A DNA stretch of 64,000 nt, from the NCBI GenBank assembly GCA_900549475.1, contig UROF01000008.1:31564-95563 (forward strand), read 5' to 3'. Below, piece after piece: positions 50,987 to 59,882 of this stretch; the first letter of the stretch is position 1, and each line of letters opens with the position of its first letter. The translations under genes and the position numbers were made by a program. The stretch is from an uncultured Eubacteriales bacterium. GTDB lineage: Bacteria; Bacillota; Clostridia; Oscillospirales; Oscillospiraceae. The notes beneath the pieces are model-generated. The model saw nothing but the letters and a program-made list of their open reading frames with translations, was not told the DNA's origin and did no database searches.

Positions 50987-53416
50987 ATGAAGTACGATTT
51001 TACCGCCATTGAGAAAAAGTGGCAGAAGAAATGGATGGAGGAAAAGACCTATGCCGCCGTCACCGGCGACACCTCCCGGCCTAAGTTCTACGGCCTGGTG
51101 GAGTTCCCCTATCCCTCCGGCAACGGCCTCCACGTAGGCCACGCCCGGCCCTACACCGCCATGGATGTAGTAGCCCGGAAAAAGCGTATGGACGGCTATA
51201 ACGTCCTCTTCCCCATTGGGTATGACGCCTTCGGCCTGCCCACGGAGAACTTCGCCATCAAGAACCACATCCATCCCGCCAAGGTCACCCACGACAACGT
51301 GGCCAACTTCCGCAAGCAGCTGCAGATGCTGGGCTATTCCTTTGACTGGGACCGTGAGTTGAACACCACCGATCCCAGCTACTACAAGTGGACCCAGTGG
51401 ATCTTCCTGCAGCTGTTCAAGAAGGGCCTGGCCTACAAGACCTCTATGCCCGTGAACTGGTGCACTTCCTGCAAGATCGTCCTGGCCAATGAGGAAGTGG
51501 TGGACGGCGTGTGCGAGCGCTGCGGCGGCGCCGTTATCCGCAAGGAGAAGAGCCAGTGGATGCTGAAGATCACCGAGTATGCCCAGCGGCTCATTGATGA
51601 CCTGGACGGTCTGGACTTCATCGATCGGGTCAAGACCCAGCAGAAGAACTGGATCGGCCGTTCCACCGGTGCGGAGGTAGACTTCAAGACCACCGCTGGC
51701 GACACCCTTACCGTGTTCACCACCCGTCCCGATACCCTCTTCGGTGCCACCTATATGGTCATCGCCCCGGAGCACGCCTATGTGAAGAAGTGGAAGGACC
51801 TTATCACCAACTATGCCGACGTGGAGGCCTATGTGGCCGAGGCGGGCCGCAAGTCCGACTTTGAGCGTACTGAGCTGGTGAAGGACAAGACCGGCGTGCG
51901 CCTGGAGGGCGTCCGGGCCATCAACCCGGTGAACGGCAAGGAGATCCCCATCTTTATCTCCGACTATGTCCTGGTGTCCTATGGTACCGGCGCTATCATG
52001 GCCGTTCCTGCCCACGACACCCGCGACTGGGAGTTTGCCAAGAAGTTCGGCTGCGAGATCATCGAAGTGGTCCAGGGCGGCGACGTGGAGAAGGAGGCCT
52101 TCACCCTCAAGGATGATACCGGCATCATGGTCAACTCCGACTTCCTCAACGGCCTCACCGTCAAGGAGGCCATTCCCATCATCACCAAGTGGCTGGAAAA
52201 GACCGGTATCGGCCATGAGAAGGTGAACTTCAAGCTCCGTGACTGGGTGTTCTCCCGTCAGCGGTACTGGGGCGAGCCCATTCCCCTGGTCCACTGCGAC
52301 AAGTGCGGCTGGGTGCCTCTGCCGGAGGACCAGCTGCCTCTGGTGTTGCCGGAGGTGGACAGCTATGAGCCCACCGACAACGGCGAGAGCCCCCTGGCTC
52401 CCATGACCGACTGGGTAAACACCACCTGCCCCTGCTGCGGCGGTCCTGCCAAGCGGGAGACCGATACCATGCCCCAGTGGGCTGGCTCCTCCTGGTATTT
52501 CCTCCGGTATATGGACCCCCACAACGACAAGGCACTGGCCAGCAAGGAGGCGCTGGAGTACTGGAGTCCTGTGGATTGGTACAACGGCGGCATGGAGCAC
52601 ACCACCCTCCATCTGCTCTACTCCCGCTTCTGGCACAAGTTCCTCTACGACATTGGCGTGGTGCCTACCAAGGAGCCCTATAAAAAGCGTACCAGTCACG
52701 GCATGATCTTGGGCGAGGGCGGCGAGAAGATGTCCAAGAGCCGCGGCAACGTAGTCAACCCCAACGACATCGTGGACCAGTACGGTGCCGACACCATGCG
52801 TACCTATATCATGTTCATCGGCGACTTTGAGAAGGCTGCTGCCTGGTCTGCCAACGCGGTGAAGGGCTGCAAGCGTTTCCTGGACCGCGTGTGGAACCTG
52901 GGCGAGACGGAGCACACTGGTGAGGAGTATTCTCCCGCCAACGAGGCTGCCGTTCACAAGGCCATCAAGAAGGTGTCCGAGGACATCGAGGCCATGAAGT
53001 TCAACACCGCCATCGCGGCCCTCATGGCACTGGTCAACGACTTCTATACCAACGGCGCCAGCAAGGGCGATATGAAGGCCCTGCTCCTGATGCTCAGCCC
53101 CTTCGCTCCCCATATCTGCGAGGAGATGTGGGAGAATATGGGCTTTGCCGCTGAGACGGGCAAGATGGCCTGTCAGATGCCTTGGCCCGTCTACGATGAG
53201 AGCAAGACCATCGCCAGTGAGGTGGAGATGGCTGTGCAGATCCAAGGCAAGCTCCGGGGCTCTGTGAAGGTGCCCATGGACAGCGATGAGGCCACTGTGG
53301 TAGCCGCTGCCAAGGCAGTGGACAAGGTGGCCCGCCAGCTGGAAGGCATGGAGATCGTCAAGGTCATCCATGTGAAGAACAAGCTGGTGAATCTGATCGT
53401 CAAGCCCGCCAAATAA
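50987..53416 (+). CDS. leuS: Leucine--tRNA ligase
   Basis: 809 residues. HIGH-type FPYPSGNGLHVGHARPYTAMD (about 36-56), connective editing domain (TTRPDTLFGATYMVIAPEH; VPAHDTRDWEFAKKF), a zinc-type CPCCGG segment, GGEKMSKSRGNVVNP near 580, and the C-terminal domain ending LVNLIVKPAK. The second gene of the T-box transcript. Terminator follows. Confidence 0.98.
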   Translation: MKYDFTAIEKKWQKKWMEEKTYAAVTGDTSRPKFYGLVEFPYPSGNGLHVGHARPYTAMDVVARKKRMDGYNVLFPIGYDAFGLPTENFAIKNHIHPAKVTHDNVANFRKQLQMLGYSFDWDRELNTTDPSYYKWTQWIFLQLFKKGLAYKTSMPVNWCTSCKIVLANEEVVDGVCERCGGAVIRKEKSQWMLKITEYAQRLIDDLDGLDFIDRVKTQQKNWIGRSTGAEVDFKTTAGDTLTVFTTRPDTLFGATYMVIAPEHAYVKKWKDLITNYADVEAYVAEAGRKSDFERTELVKDKTGVRLEGVRAINPVNGKEIPIFISDYVLVSYGTGAIMAVPAHDTRDWEFAKKFGCEIIEVVQGGDVEKEAFTLKDDTGIMVNSDFLNGLTVKEAIPIITKWLEKTGIGHEKVNFKLRDWVFSRQRYWGEPIPLVHCDKCGWVPLPEDQLPLVLPEVDSYEPTDNGESPLAPMTDWVNTTCPCCGGPAKRETDTMPQWAGSSWYFLRYMDPHNDKALASKEALEYWSPVDWYNGGMEHTTLHLLYSRFWHKFLYDIGVVPTKEPYKKRTSHGMILGEGGEKMSKSRGNVVNPNDIVDQYGADTMRTYIMFIGDFEKAAAWSANAVKGCKRFLDRVWNLGETEHTGEEYSPANEAAVHKAIKKVSEDIEAMKFNTAIAALMALVNDFYTNGASKGDMKALLLMLSPFAPHICEEMWENMGFAAETGKMACQMPWPVYDESKTIASEVEMAVQIQGKLRGSVKVPMDSDEATVVAAAKAVDKVARQLEGMEIVKVIHVKNKLVNLIVKPAK

Positions 53417-53449
53417 AGAGATCGGCTGACAACAGTCCAGCCGGGGAGG

Positions 53450-53478
53450 CATCCGCCTCCCCGGCTTGTTATTTTGCT
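53450..53478 (+). terminator. Intrinsic terminator of leuS
   Basis: GCCGGGGAGGC / GCCTCCCCGGC with ATCC loop, then TTGTTATTTT. Confidence 0.85.
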
Positions 53479-53571
53479 GCGATGGTGGTATGATAAGGGA
53501 CAAATGGAAAAGCAACAGCGCAGGCACGCGGGTGTGCTGCCTGTGCACCGGACAAGAAAGCGAGGCAAACT

Positions 53572-54093
53572 ATGAAAAACCTTATCGCCTATTTTTCCCG
53601 CAAGGGAAATAACCATGTCAACGGCAAGATCGAATTTCTGCCTGTGGGCAACACGGAAGTGGCGGCAAAGAAGCTGCAGGAGATGACCGGAGGCGATCTT
53701 TTTGAGATCCGCCGGGCAGAGCCCTATCCTGAGGACTACCAGGCCTGCGTCCAGGAGTCCGTGCGGGAACTGAAGGCGGCGGCCCGGCCTGCGCTGGCGG
53801 ATGATATGCCGGATGTGAGCGGCTATGACAGGATCTATCTGGGGTACCCCAGCTGGTGCGGTACGATGCCGATGCCGGTATTTACTTTCCTGGCGTCCTG
53901 CGATCTTGCGGGTAAGACTATCTGCCCCTTCTGCACAAACGAGGGAAGCGGTCTGGGCCACAGTGTGGAGGATATCAAGGCGGCTTGTCCCCAGGCGCAG
54001 GTGCTGCCGGGTCTCTCTCTGCGGGGTGCCACCGTGGCTGAGTCGGACGGAGAGATCAAAGCCTGGCTGGAGACGCTGCCGGATGGCGAATAA
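53572..54093 (+). CDS. Flavodoxin family protein
   Basis: 173 residues. IAYFSRKGNN at the N-terminus is the phosphate-binding loop of Flavodoxin_4-type proteins; IYLGYPSWCGTMPMPVFTFL and PFCTNEGSGLGHSVEDIK supply the isoalloxazine-side loops. FMN-dependent electron carrier or small NADPH-type oxidoreductase, partner unknown. GAGG site before the ATG. Confidence 0.9.
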   Translation: MKNLIAYFSRKGNNHVNGKIEFLPVGNTEVAAKKLQEMTGGDLFEIRRAEPYPEDYQACVQESVRELKAAARPALADDMPDVSGYDRIYLGYPSWCGTMPMPVFTFLASCDLAGKTICPFCTNEGSGLGHSVEDIKAACPQAQVLPGLSLRGATVAESDGEIKAWLETLPDGE

Positions 54094-54169
54094 GGGCCTT
54101 GCAGCCCGGAAAACAGCTGGAGACAGGGCAGCTTTTTAAGAAATTTGCAGGGTTTTGCATATTTTGGCC

Positions 54170-54198
54170 TTGACAAGAGAAAGCTGAATCGGTATAAT
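54170..54198 (+). promoter_or_regulatory. Consensus sigma-A promoter of rpsU
   Basis: TTGACA, 17 bases, TATAAT: a full consensus match, as expected for a ribosomal protein gene. Confidence 0.9.
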
Positions 54199-54276
54199 GC
54201 TATCTGTTAAGCCATGTTATTGGCCCTTAAAGAGTATCCTGGATTTTAGCCGGATATTTTGGAGGGAGGGATATAG

Positions 54277-54462
54277 ATGTCTGAAGTTCATGTCAAGGAA
54301 AATGAGTCTCTGGACAGCGCGCTGAAGCGTTTCAAGCGCAGCTGCGCCAAGGCTGGCGTGCTGGCCGAGGTCCGTCGCAGAGAGCATTACGAGAGCCCCA
54401 GCGTTAAGCGCCGCAAGAAGTCCGAGGCTGCTCGCAAGAACCGCAATAAGCGTTACTATTAA
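54277..54462 (+). CDS. rpsU: 30S ribosomal protein S21
   Basis: 61 residues: ENESLDSALKRFKRSCAKAGVLAEVRRREHYESPSVKRRKK is S21. The C-terminus is highly basic. Single-gene transcript between a consensus promoter and a terminator. GGAGGGAGG before ATG. Confidence 0.98.
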   Translation: MSEVHVKENESLDSALKRFKRSCAKAGVLAEVRRREHYESPSVKRRKKSEAARKNRNKRYY

Positions 54463-54467
54463 TCAGC

Positions 54468-54498
54468 AAAGGGGACCCCAATGAGGGGTCCCCTTTTG
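54468..54498 (+). terminator. Intrinsic terminator of rpsU
   Basis: AAAGGGGACCCC / GGGGTCCCCTTTT with AATGA loop. Confidence 0.9.
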
Positions 54499-54537
54499 AT
54501 TTTGCGCCGCTTCGCGCGGCAAAGGGAGGACAAGAGT

Positions 54538-55041
54538 ATGACACTGCGTCTGCGCCCCTATAAGCCCATGGATACCAGACATATCGTCACTTGGGTAAAA
54601 GACCATGACACCTTTTCCGCCTGGTGTGCGGATTATCTGGACTGGCCCTTGACAGAGGCGTCTCTGGAGGCGTTCTGCCACGCTTTTGATGGACAGGAGG
54701 ACCGCTGGCTTATGACGGCTCTGGATGAAAGAGGCGTCCCTGTGGGCTTTCTGATGATGAGCCAGGCGGATTACGCTGGAAACAGGATTCATCTGGGGCT
54801 GATCATTGTAGACAGCAGCAGGCGGGGGCAGGGACTGGGCACCGCACTTCTGCGCCTGGTACTGGACTATGCCCGGGATATCCTGGGCATGCAGCGGGTG
54901 ACGCTGCGGGTATTTGACCACAATACCGCAGCCAGAGCCTGCTATCGCAAGGTCGGGTTCCGGGAGGTGTCCCTGGAGAAGGAAAGCTTCCCCCATGGAG
55001 AGGTAAGCTGGGACTGCTGGAACATGGAAGCGCTGCTTTAA
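54538..55041 (+). CDS. GNAT family N-acetyltransferase
   Basis: 167 residues. Acetyl-CoA binding RRGQGLGTALLRLVLDYAR (motif A, R/Q-x-x-G-x-G/A) and NTAARACYRKVGFRE (motif B). Substrate unknown. ATG 54538 after AAAGGGAGG. The last four bases overlap the convergent gene that follows. Confidence 0.9.
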   Translation: MTLRLRPYKPMDTRHIVTWVKDHDTFSAWCADYLDWPLTEASLEAFCHAFDGQEDRWLMTALDERGVPVGFLMMSQADYAGNRIHLGLIIVDSSRRGQGLGTALLRLVLDYARDILGMQRVTLRVFDHNTAARACYRKVGFREVSLEKESFPHGEVSWDCWNMEALL

Positions 55042-55826
55042 CCGGGCTGCTGGTGGCTTCCCGGACGGCCAAACAGCTGCGGCAGCAGATCCTCCACCTC
55101 CGGATAGAGCAAAAAGCCGGTAGGGATGCCCAGGGACAGCCCTGTCTGGATCTTCCGCTGTAGGGTGCCTGCGTCGTCGAAGAGGATAAAGTGGCTGTCT
55201 CCCTCCCGGAGACAGGTGAAATACCGGGCGCACAGGTCGGCGGAATAGAAAACGGTGGGGGTTTTTTCTGCCATCAGGCGCTCCAGCGCTTCTCCGGAGA
55301 GGGAAGTCCCCTCTCCGGAGGGACAGGGCAGCGGAAAGTCCATCCGCAGACGCTGGAGGTCCAGGGCCAGCCTTCCGGACCCGTAACGCCTGACGGCTTC
55401 CTCCAGCCGCTGCTGGAAGATCCCACCGGAGAGGGCGGTGCAGATGAGGATGAATGCTTGGGGAAGCAGATGGCCATAAGATTCCGGCACATAGAGCCGT
55501 TTGCTGCTGCGTGAGAAGATCTGGGAGAGGGCTTCCAGAAAGTCGGCCCGGTCTTTGCTGACAGGCTGCTCAAAATCCGCTACCATCCCGGAAAAGCTGC
55601 GGCTGATACATTCCCGCCATACCTCCCGGCACAGGGCGTCACGGTCCCGTATGGGTCCGCAGCCCCTGTCCTCCAGGACCATCAAACCGCCTTTATATTG
55701 AGAGAGATGGTTTTGCCGCTGCAGCCGACCATCGGGCCCTACCCGGTAAGCGGCATGGGCCAGCCGCCGGGTATACCGGCCGGCTTTTGGCAGATTGTCA
55801 GGGGTAACGGTCAAGTAGATCTGCAT
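55038..55826 (-). CDS. Degenerate GH18-like TIM-barrel protein
   Basis: 262 residues, no signal peptide. The segment FSGMVADFEQPVSKDRADFLEALSQIF aligns with the GH18 catalytic strand (FDGxDxDxE), but the first two acidic residues are replaced; only the D-x-E end remains. FDDAGTLQRKIQTGLSLGIPTGFLLYPEVEDLL resembles the closing strand of GH18 barrels such as spore cortex YaaH-type enzymes. I infer a GH18-fold protein with a damaged active site, perhaps a binding protein. ATG 55826 after AAGGGGGG. Convergent with GNAT and divergent from yqeG. Confidence 0.55.
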   Translation of the reverse strand: MQIYLTVTPDNLPKAGRYTRRLAHAAYRVGPDGRLQRQNHLSQYKGGLMVLEDRGCGPIRDRDALCREVWRECISRSFSGMVADFEQPVSKDRADFLEALSQIFSRSSKRLYVPESYGHLLPQAFILICTALSGGIFQQRLEEAVRRYGSGRLALDLQRLRMDFPLPCPSGEGTSLSGEALERLMAEKTPTVFYSADLCARYFTCLREGDSHFILFDDAGTLQRKIQTGLSLGIPTGFLLYPEVEDLLPQLFGRPGSHQQPG

Positions 55827-55842
55827 AGGCTTTGTTCCCCCC

Positions 55843-55871
55843 TTGTAGACGCATCTGCGTCGTGCTATACT
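55843..55871 (+). promoter_or_regulatory. Sigma-A promoter of yqeG
   Basis: TTGTAG, 17 bases, TATACT, 30 bases before the start. Confidence 0.7.
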
Positions 55872-55901
55872 GAAATAAATTATGCGGCTGAGGAGGGTAC
55901 T

Positions 55902-56411
55902 ATGCCTTTTTCCCTGATCCCACACCGGGTGTTCGACCGGTATACCCAGATAACGCCCCAACTGCTGAGCAGTCTGGGCATCAAACTCCTTTTGTGCGAC
56001 CTGGACTATACGTTGGCCCCCAAGTCCGTGCCACGGCCGGATGCAGCGCTCCATACATGGTTGGAGGACTGCCGCCAGGCCGGCATCACAGTAATGATCC
56101 TGTCCAACAACCGTTCCAGCCGGCGGGTGGAGACGTTCTGCAGCGAGTTGGGTATCCATTATGTGGGCCATGCGGGCAAACCCCGTGTCAGAGGCTACCG
56201 GGAGGCCATGGAGCGTACCGGTATCCCGGCAGAGCAGACCGCTATGCTGGGGGATAAGCTTCTGACAGACGTACTGGGAGCAAGGCGCAGCGGTGTGCTG
56301 GCGCTGATGGTGGAGCCATTGGGAGGACCGGTGGGAGCATGGAACCATGTGCTCCATCTGCTGCAGAGACCCTTTAAAGCAGCTGCAAAAAAGAGAGGAA
56401 ATGTACAATGA
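55902..56411 (+). CDS. yqeG: YqeG family HAD-IIIA phosphatase
   Basis: 169 residues. HAD motif I DLDYTLAP (about 33-40), motif II ILSNN, motif III GKPR, and motif IV MLGDKLLTDVLGA. Matches YqeG, a small HAD phosphatase of lipid or nucleotide phosphates. ATG 55902 follows GAGGAGG; overlaps the peptidase gene by four bases. Confidence 0.92.
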   Translation: MPFSLIPHRVFDRYTQITPQLLSSLGIKLLLCDLDYTLAPKSVPRPDAALHTWLEDCRQAGITVMILSNNRSSRRVETFCSELGIHYVGHAGKPRVRGYREAMERTGIPAEQTAMLGDKLLTDVLGARRSGVLALMVEPLGGPVGAWNHVLHLLQRPFKAAAKKRGNVQ

Positions 56412-57475
56412 GCAGATTTGACAAGATTGCTGCCCGCCTGGGAGACTACGGCCTGGATGCCATGATGATCACCAGCGAGCCCAACCGCCTGTATGCTACC
56501 GGGTTCCATTCCACTGCCGGTATGGCTGTCGTTACCACTGCGGGGAACTACTTTTTTACTGACAGCCGGTACATCGAAGCTGCGTCCAAGCGTATCGACA
56601 ACTGCCAGATCATGGAGAATACCCGCGAGGTCCCTATGAGCAAGCTGGCCAGCGAGGTGATCACCCGTCATGGCATCAAAAAGCTGGGCTTTGAGGAGTC
56701 CTATATCACTGTAGAGGAGTATGATCTCTGGAAAGAGAAGCTGCCCTGTGATCTGGTGCCTGCGGCAGGACTTCTGGGTGAGCTCCGCGCCGTGAAGGAT
56801 CAGCAGGAGATCGATACTATGATCGCCGCTCAACGGATCGCTGAGAAGGCTCTGACAGAGGTGCTGAACTTTATCCGGGTAGGCCGGACAGAGAAGGAGA
56901 TCGCGGCTTTCCTGCAGTATCAGATGCTGCTGGGAGGCGCGGAGAAGATGTCCTTTGACCCCATTGTGGTAAGCGGGGCCAACAGCAGCATGCCTCACGG
57001 TGTTCCTACCGACAAAGCGGTTGCTGCCGGGGATTTCATCACCATGGACTTTGGCTGCATTTACGGCGGCTATTGCTCTGATATGACCCGTACCGTAGCG
57101 GTAGGCAGCGTCACGGAGGAAATGGAGAAGGTCTACCAGACGGTGCTGCAGGCGCAACTGGCAGGTATTGCTGTGGCAAAAGCCGGAGCGACAGGAAAAG
57201 CTGTCCATGAGGCTGCTGCAGATGTGATCGGTGCGGCAGGCTATGGCGCTTATTTTGGCCATGGCTTTGGCCACAGCCTGGGTGTGGAGATCCACGAATC
57301 CCCCAATGCGTCTCCCGCCAATGACAAGCCGCTGCCCGCAGGAGCAGTGATCTCCGCTGAGCCGGGGATTTATCTGCCGGGCCGCTTCGGTGTGCGTATC
57401 GAGGATGTTGTGGTGCTGAAAGAAGGCGGCTGTGAGGATATCACTCTGGCACCCAAAGAGCTGATCATTCTGTAA
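56408..57475 (+). CDS. M24 family aminopeptidase (Xaa-Pro type)
   Basis: 355 residues. Creatinase-like N-domain (about 1-125) and pita-bread catalytic domain with metal ligands in MDFGCIYGGYCSDMTR, HGFGHSLGVEIHE, EPGIYLPG and VRIEDVVV. Cleaves N-terminal residues before proline. In many Firmicutes efp follows; here a terminator and a two-component locus follow. Confidence 0.93.
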   Translation: MSRFDKIAARLGDYGLDAMMITSEPNRLYATGFHSTAGMAVVTTAGNYFFTDSRYIEAASKRIDNCQIMENTREVPMSKLASEVITRHGIKKLGFEESYITVEEYDLWKEKLPCDLVPAAGLLGELRAVKDQQEIDTMIAAQRIAEKALTEVLNFIRVGRTEKEIAAFLQYQMLLGGAEKMSFDPIVVSGANSSMPHGVPTDKAVAAGDFITMDFGCIYGGYCSDMTRTVAVGSVTEEMEKVYQTVLQAQLAGIAVAKAGATGKAVHEAAADVIGAAGYGAYFGHGFGHSLGVEIHESPNASPANDKPLPAGAVISAEPGIYLPGRFGVRIEDVVVLKEGGCEDITLAPKELIIL

Positions 57476-57491
57476 AAGATAAACCATATAG

Positions 57492-57543
57492 GAAAACGGT
57501 CATGGGCCGCGGCATTGTTCCTGCCGCGGCCCATGACCGTTTT
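57492..57543. terminator. Long bidirectional terminator
   Basis: AAAACGGTCATGGGCCGCGGCA / TGCCGCGGCCCATGACCGTTTT, a 22-bp perfect stem with a seven-base loop, separating the convergent M24 peptidase and response regulator. Confidence 0.95.
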
Positions 57544-57570
57544 GTTCTGTTATAACCGGACGTACCCCTT

Positions 57571-58254
57571 TTAGTGCTCGGTATACTGGGCGGGTGTCTG
57601 GCCGGTATATTTTTTGAAGTACTTGTAGAAGTTGTTGAGACTGCCGTAACCTACCTGGAAGGCGATCTCCTGGATACTGCCCCGATGGATCTTCAGCAGA
57701 CGGCAGGCATCTTCAATGCGGATCTGGTGGACGTAGGAGATGATGGTGGTGCCGGTGTGCTTTTTGAAAAGCCGGGCAATGTGGCTGGGCGTACTGTATG
57801 TCAGTGCGGCCAGCGTGTTCAGCTCGATGCTCTCACGATAATGGGCGTGGATATATTCCAGGATCTGGTTGACACTCTCGTTGGAGGTAAATTCCCAGCC
57901 GATGGCCCGGCTGATGGCCGTGCGCAGCTGATCGGCAGCGATGGGCTTGGAGAGAATGTCGCAGGCCCCCATCCGCAGAGCCTGCTGGGCATTTTCAAAG
58001 GAATTGAAACCGGTCATGATAATGATCTTGGCGTACCGGTTCTGAATGGAGGACATGACCCCGAAGCCATCCAGCCGAGGCATGGAGATGTCCAGGAATA
58101 CCAGCTGCGGAGACAGAGTCTCGATAAGCTCTACAGCCCGCACCCCGTCCTCGGCGCTGCCTACGATCTGGATGGGAAATTTTTCTGCCTCCACGAAATG
58201 ACGGATGATGCTGTGGGTAGCCAGCTCATCGTCACAGATTATTGCACGAATCAT
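57571..58254 (-). CDS. Response regulator with AraC-type DNA-binding domain
   Basis: 227 residues. Receiver domain with acidic Asp8-Asp9, phospho-acceptor Asp55 in VFLDISMPRLDG, and Lys in LSKPIAAD; C-terminal AraC double HTH (about 128-225) with LAALTYSTPSHIARLF and IQEIAFQVGYGSLNNFYKYFKKYTGQTPAQY. YesN-like. Its start overlaps the kinase gene by 23 bases, so they form one unit. Likely activates nearby minus-strand genes when phosphorylated. Confidence 0.95.
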   Translation of the reverse strand: MIRAIICDDELATHSIIRHFVEAEKFPIQIVGSAEDGVRAVELIETLSPQLVFLDISMPRLDGFGVMSSIQNRYAKIIIMTGFNSFENAQQALRMGACDILSKPIAADQLRTAISRAIGWEFTSNESVNQILEYIHAHYRESIELNTLAALTYSTPSHIARLFKKHTGTTIISYVHQIRIEDACRLLKIHRGSIQEIAFQVGYGSLNNFYKYFKKYTGQTPAQYTEH

Positions 58255-59728
58255 CGATTTGCTCCTCCCTGTATGGGATTTGAATCCGGACCACAGCGCC
58301 TTCCGTCTTTCCGGGGAAGAAATCCATGGAAAAACTGTCGTGGAAGATCAGCTGAAGCTTCTGGTAGATCATGGCCAGGCCGTGCCCATTTCCCCGCTGG
58401 AAAGCCTGCCTTGTCTGGAGGCATTGCTCCTCTGAAGGACGCAGGCCGTTGTTTTCCAGCAGGATCTCCACTGAGTCGCCTGTGCGCCGCAGGGAAATGC
58501 GGACGGATTTGTTACGGACGTTGGTAAAGCCGTGGGTAAATGCGTTCTCCACCACCGGCTGAAGGAAATGGAAGGGCACAATGGCATTCAGGGCCTGCTC
58601 GTCCACTTTATAGGTGATCGTCAAGGCGTTCTGATAACGCATTTTCTGCAGCTGCAGGTAGGCATCCAGATACTCCAGCTCCTGCCGGAGCGTCACCTGC
58701 TGTCCCTGCTCCCGCACACTGTAGCGGAACATCTTGGAAAGATGGACGATGGAGTCGTACAAGGTGGGCAGGCCCCCTTCCAGAGCCTGGGCCGCCATAG
58801 TATTGAGGGTATTGAAAAGGAAATGATTATTGATCTTCAGGTCGGTGACCGCCCGCTCCGCACGGATCAGGGATTGCCGCAGCTGTTTTTGGTTATTGAG
58901 GCTGGAGGAGAGATCCTGCTCTGTTTCCCTCAGCTGAGAACGGAAATGATCCAGCTCACAGAAGGTACATATAGACCGGCCGATCTTCCGCAGCAGGTGG
59001 ACGAGAGCCACGATGCTGCTCTCCGGCATATCATAGAGCTCCGGCGTCTTGTCCTTGGCGTAGGCGGAACAGAAAATGTAGCCGCCCTGCAGATAACCGA
59101 TGTACTGGTCGTCTGCCACCATAGGTACCTGATGGATGTACAGCCCGTAGGGGCAGACAAAACTCTCCTCCGTATAGCGGTGGCTCTCCGGCCGTTCAGC
59201 CATACAGGGACAGGCTCCGCCTGAGGTGGAGATATGGCAGTTCTGCTCACAGCAGGCCGGGAAATATTCATTTTGCAAAATGACGTGGCCCTGATGGTTG
59301 AATATAAGCAGGGGGAGCTGCATGTGCTTGAGGAACTGGGTGCTGATAGAGGCGATCGCTTTATAGAGGGTGTCGTCCCTCCGGGGGCCGGGGTCCTTTT
59401 GATAGGTCAGACTGTCGGGAGACAGGGAGACGGGACTGACCACCAGCAGATGGACCAGCTGGGTATCGCCGGTGTTTGTCATGGCGTGGAGACAGCCCAC
59501 AGGGGTGAGAAACATATCTCCAGGTTTTATGGTTTGGGACTGACCGTCTATGACATTGGTCCCTGTACCCTCCAGGATATAGAGAAATTGTTCTTCATAG
59601 TGAAGGTGAGGGAGCATGATCTTTCCGGGTTCGATGACCACTTGACCAACCTGCATAGACTCGGGCCAACTGGTCTGAAGTTCAGGCATCCATCTAATAT
59701 AGCCCCAGTCGGTTTTCTGGATCTCCAT
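58232..59728 (-). CDS. Soluble sensor histidine kinase: cupin - PocR - HisKA_7TM/LytS type kinase
   Basis: 498 residues and no membrane helix. Residues 35-90 form a cupin: HLH (41-43), EE (45-46), then G70-x5-P76-x-G78-x2-H81-x3-N85, so metal ligands are intact. Residues about 120-262 resemble a PocR ligand-binding domain and contain CC (159-160), C164, CPC (173-175), C192, and C254/C257. A short coiled coil (265-290) leads to INNHFLFNTLN with phospho-acceptor His302 (the usual Pro before His is Asn), then N box VVENAFTHG (392-400) and G box GNGHGLAMI. Start ATG behind AAGGAGA. A possible promoter on the minus strand is TTGATT-17-TTAAGA between 59775 and 59820. Confidence 0.88.
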   Translation of the reverse strand: MEIQKTDWGYIRWMPELQTSWPESMQVGQVVIEPGKIMLPHLHYEEQFLYILEGTGTNVIDGQSQTIKPGDMFLTPVGCLHAMTNTGDTQLVHLLVVSPVSLSPDSLTYQKDPGPRRDDTLYKAIASISTQFLKHMQLPLLIFNHQGHVILQNEYFPACCEQNCHISTSGGACPCMAERPESHRYTEESFVCPYGLYIHQVPMVADDQYIGYLQGGYIFCSAYAKDKTPELYDMPESSIVALVHLLRKIGRSICTFCELDHFRSQLRETEQDLSSSLNNQKQLRQSLIRAERAVTDLKINNHFLFNTLNTMAAQALEGGLPTLYDSIVHLSKMFRYSVREQGQQVTLRQELEYLDAYLQLQKMRYQNALTITYKVDEQALNAIVPFHFLQPVVENAFTHGFTNVRNKSVRISLRRTGDSVEILLENNGLRPSEEQCLQTRQAFQRGNGHGLAMIYQKLQLIFHDSFSMDFFPGKTEGAVVRIQIPYREEQIDDSCNNL

Positions 59729-59830
59729 GGGAAGTCTCCTTGCATAACAGAGTTGACGGTGCGGCAGGAAAAATGCCAGAGAAATCTTAACACAAATGAT
59801 AAGGAAAAATCAATCAGGAAAAAATAGATA

Positions 59831-59866
59831 AAAAGGCTGCCTGTGGGAGAGGACTCCCACAGGCAG
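59831..59866 (-). terminator. Terminator after SHMT-like gene
   Basis: On the minus strand CTGCCTGTGGGAG / TCCCACAGGCAG followed by CCTTTTTATC. Confidence 0.85.
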
Positions 59867-59882
59867 ATGCCAGATCAATGAA

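Noticed and set aside
50936..53548. Long open frame antisense to leuS
   Set aside because: Same codon-bias artefact; no ribosome binding site and no recognisable domain.
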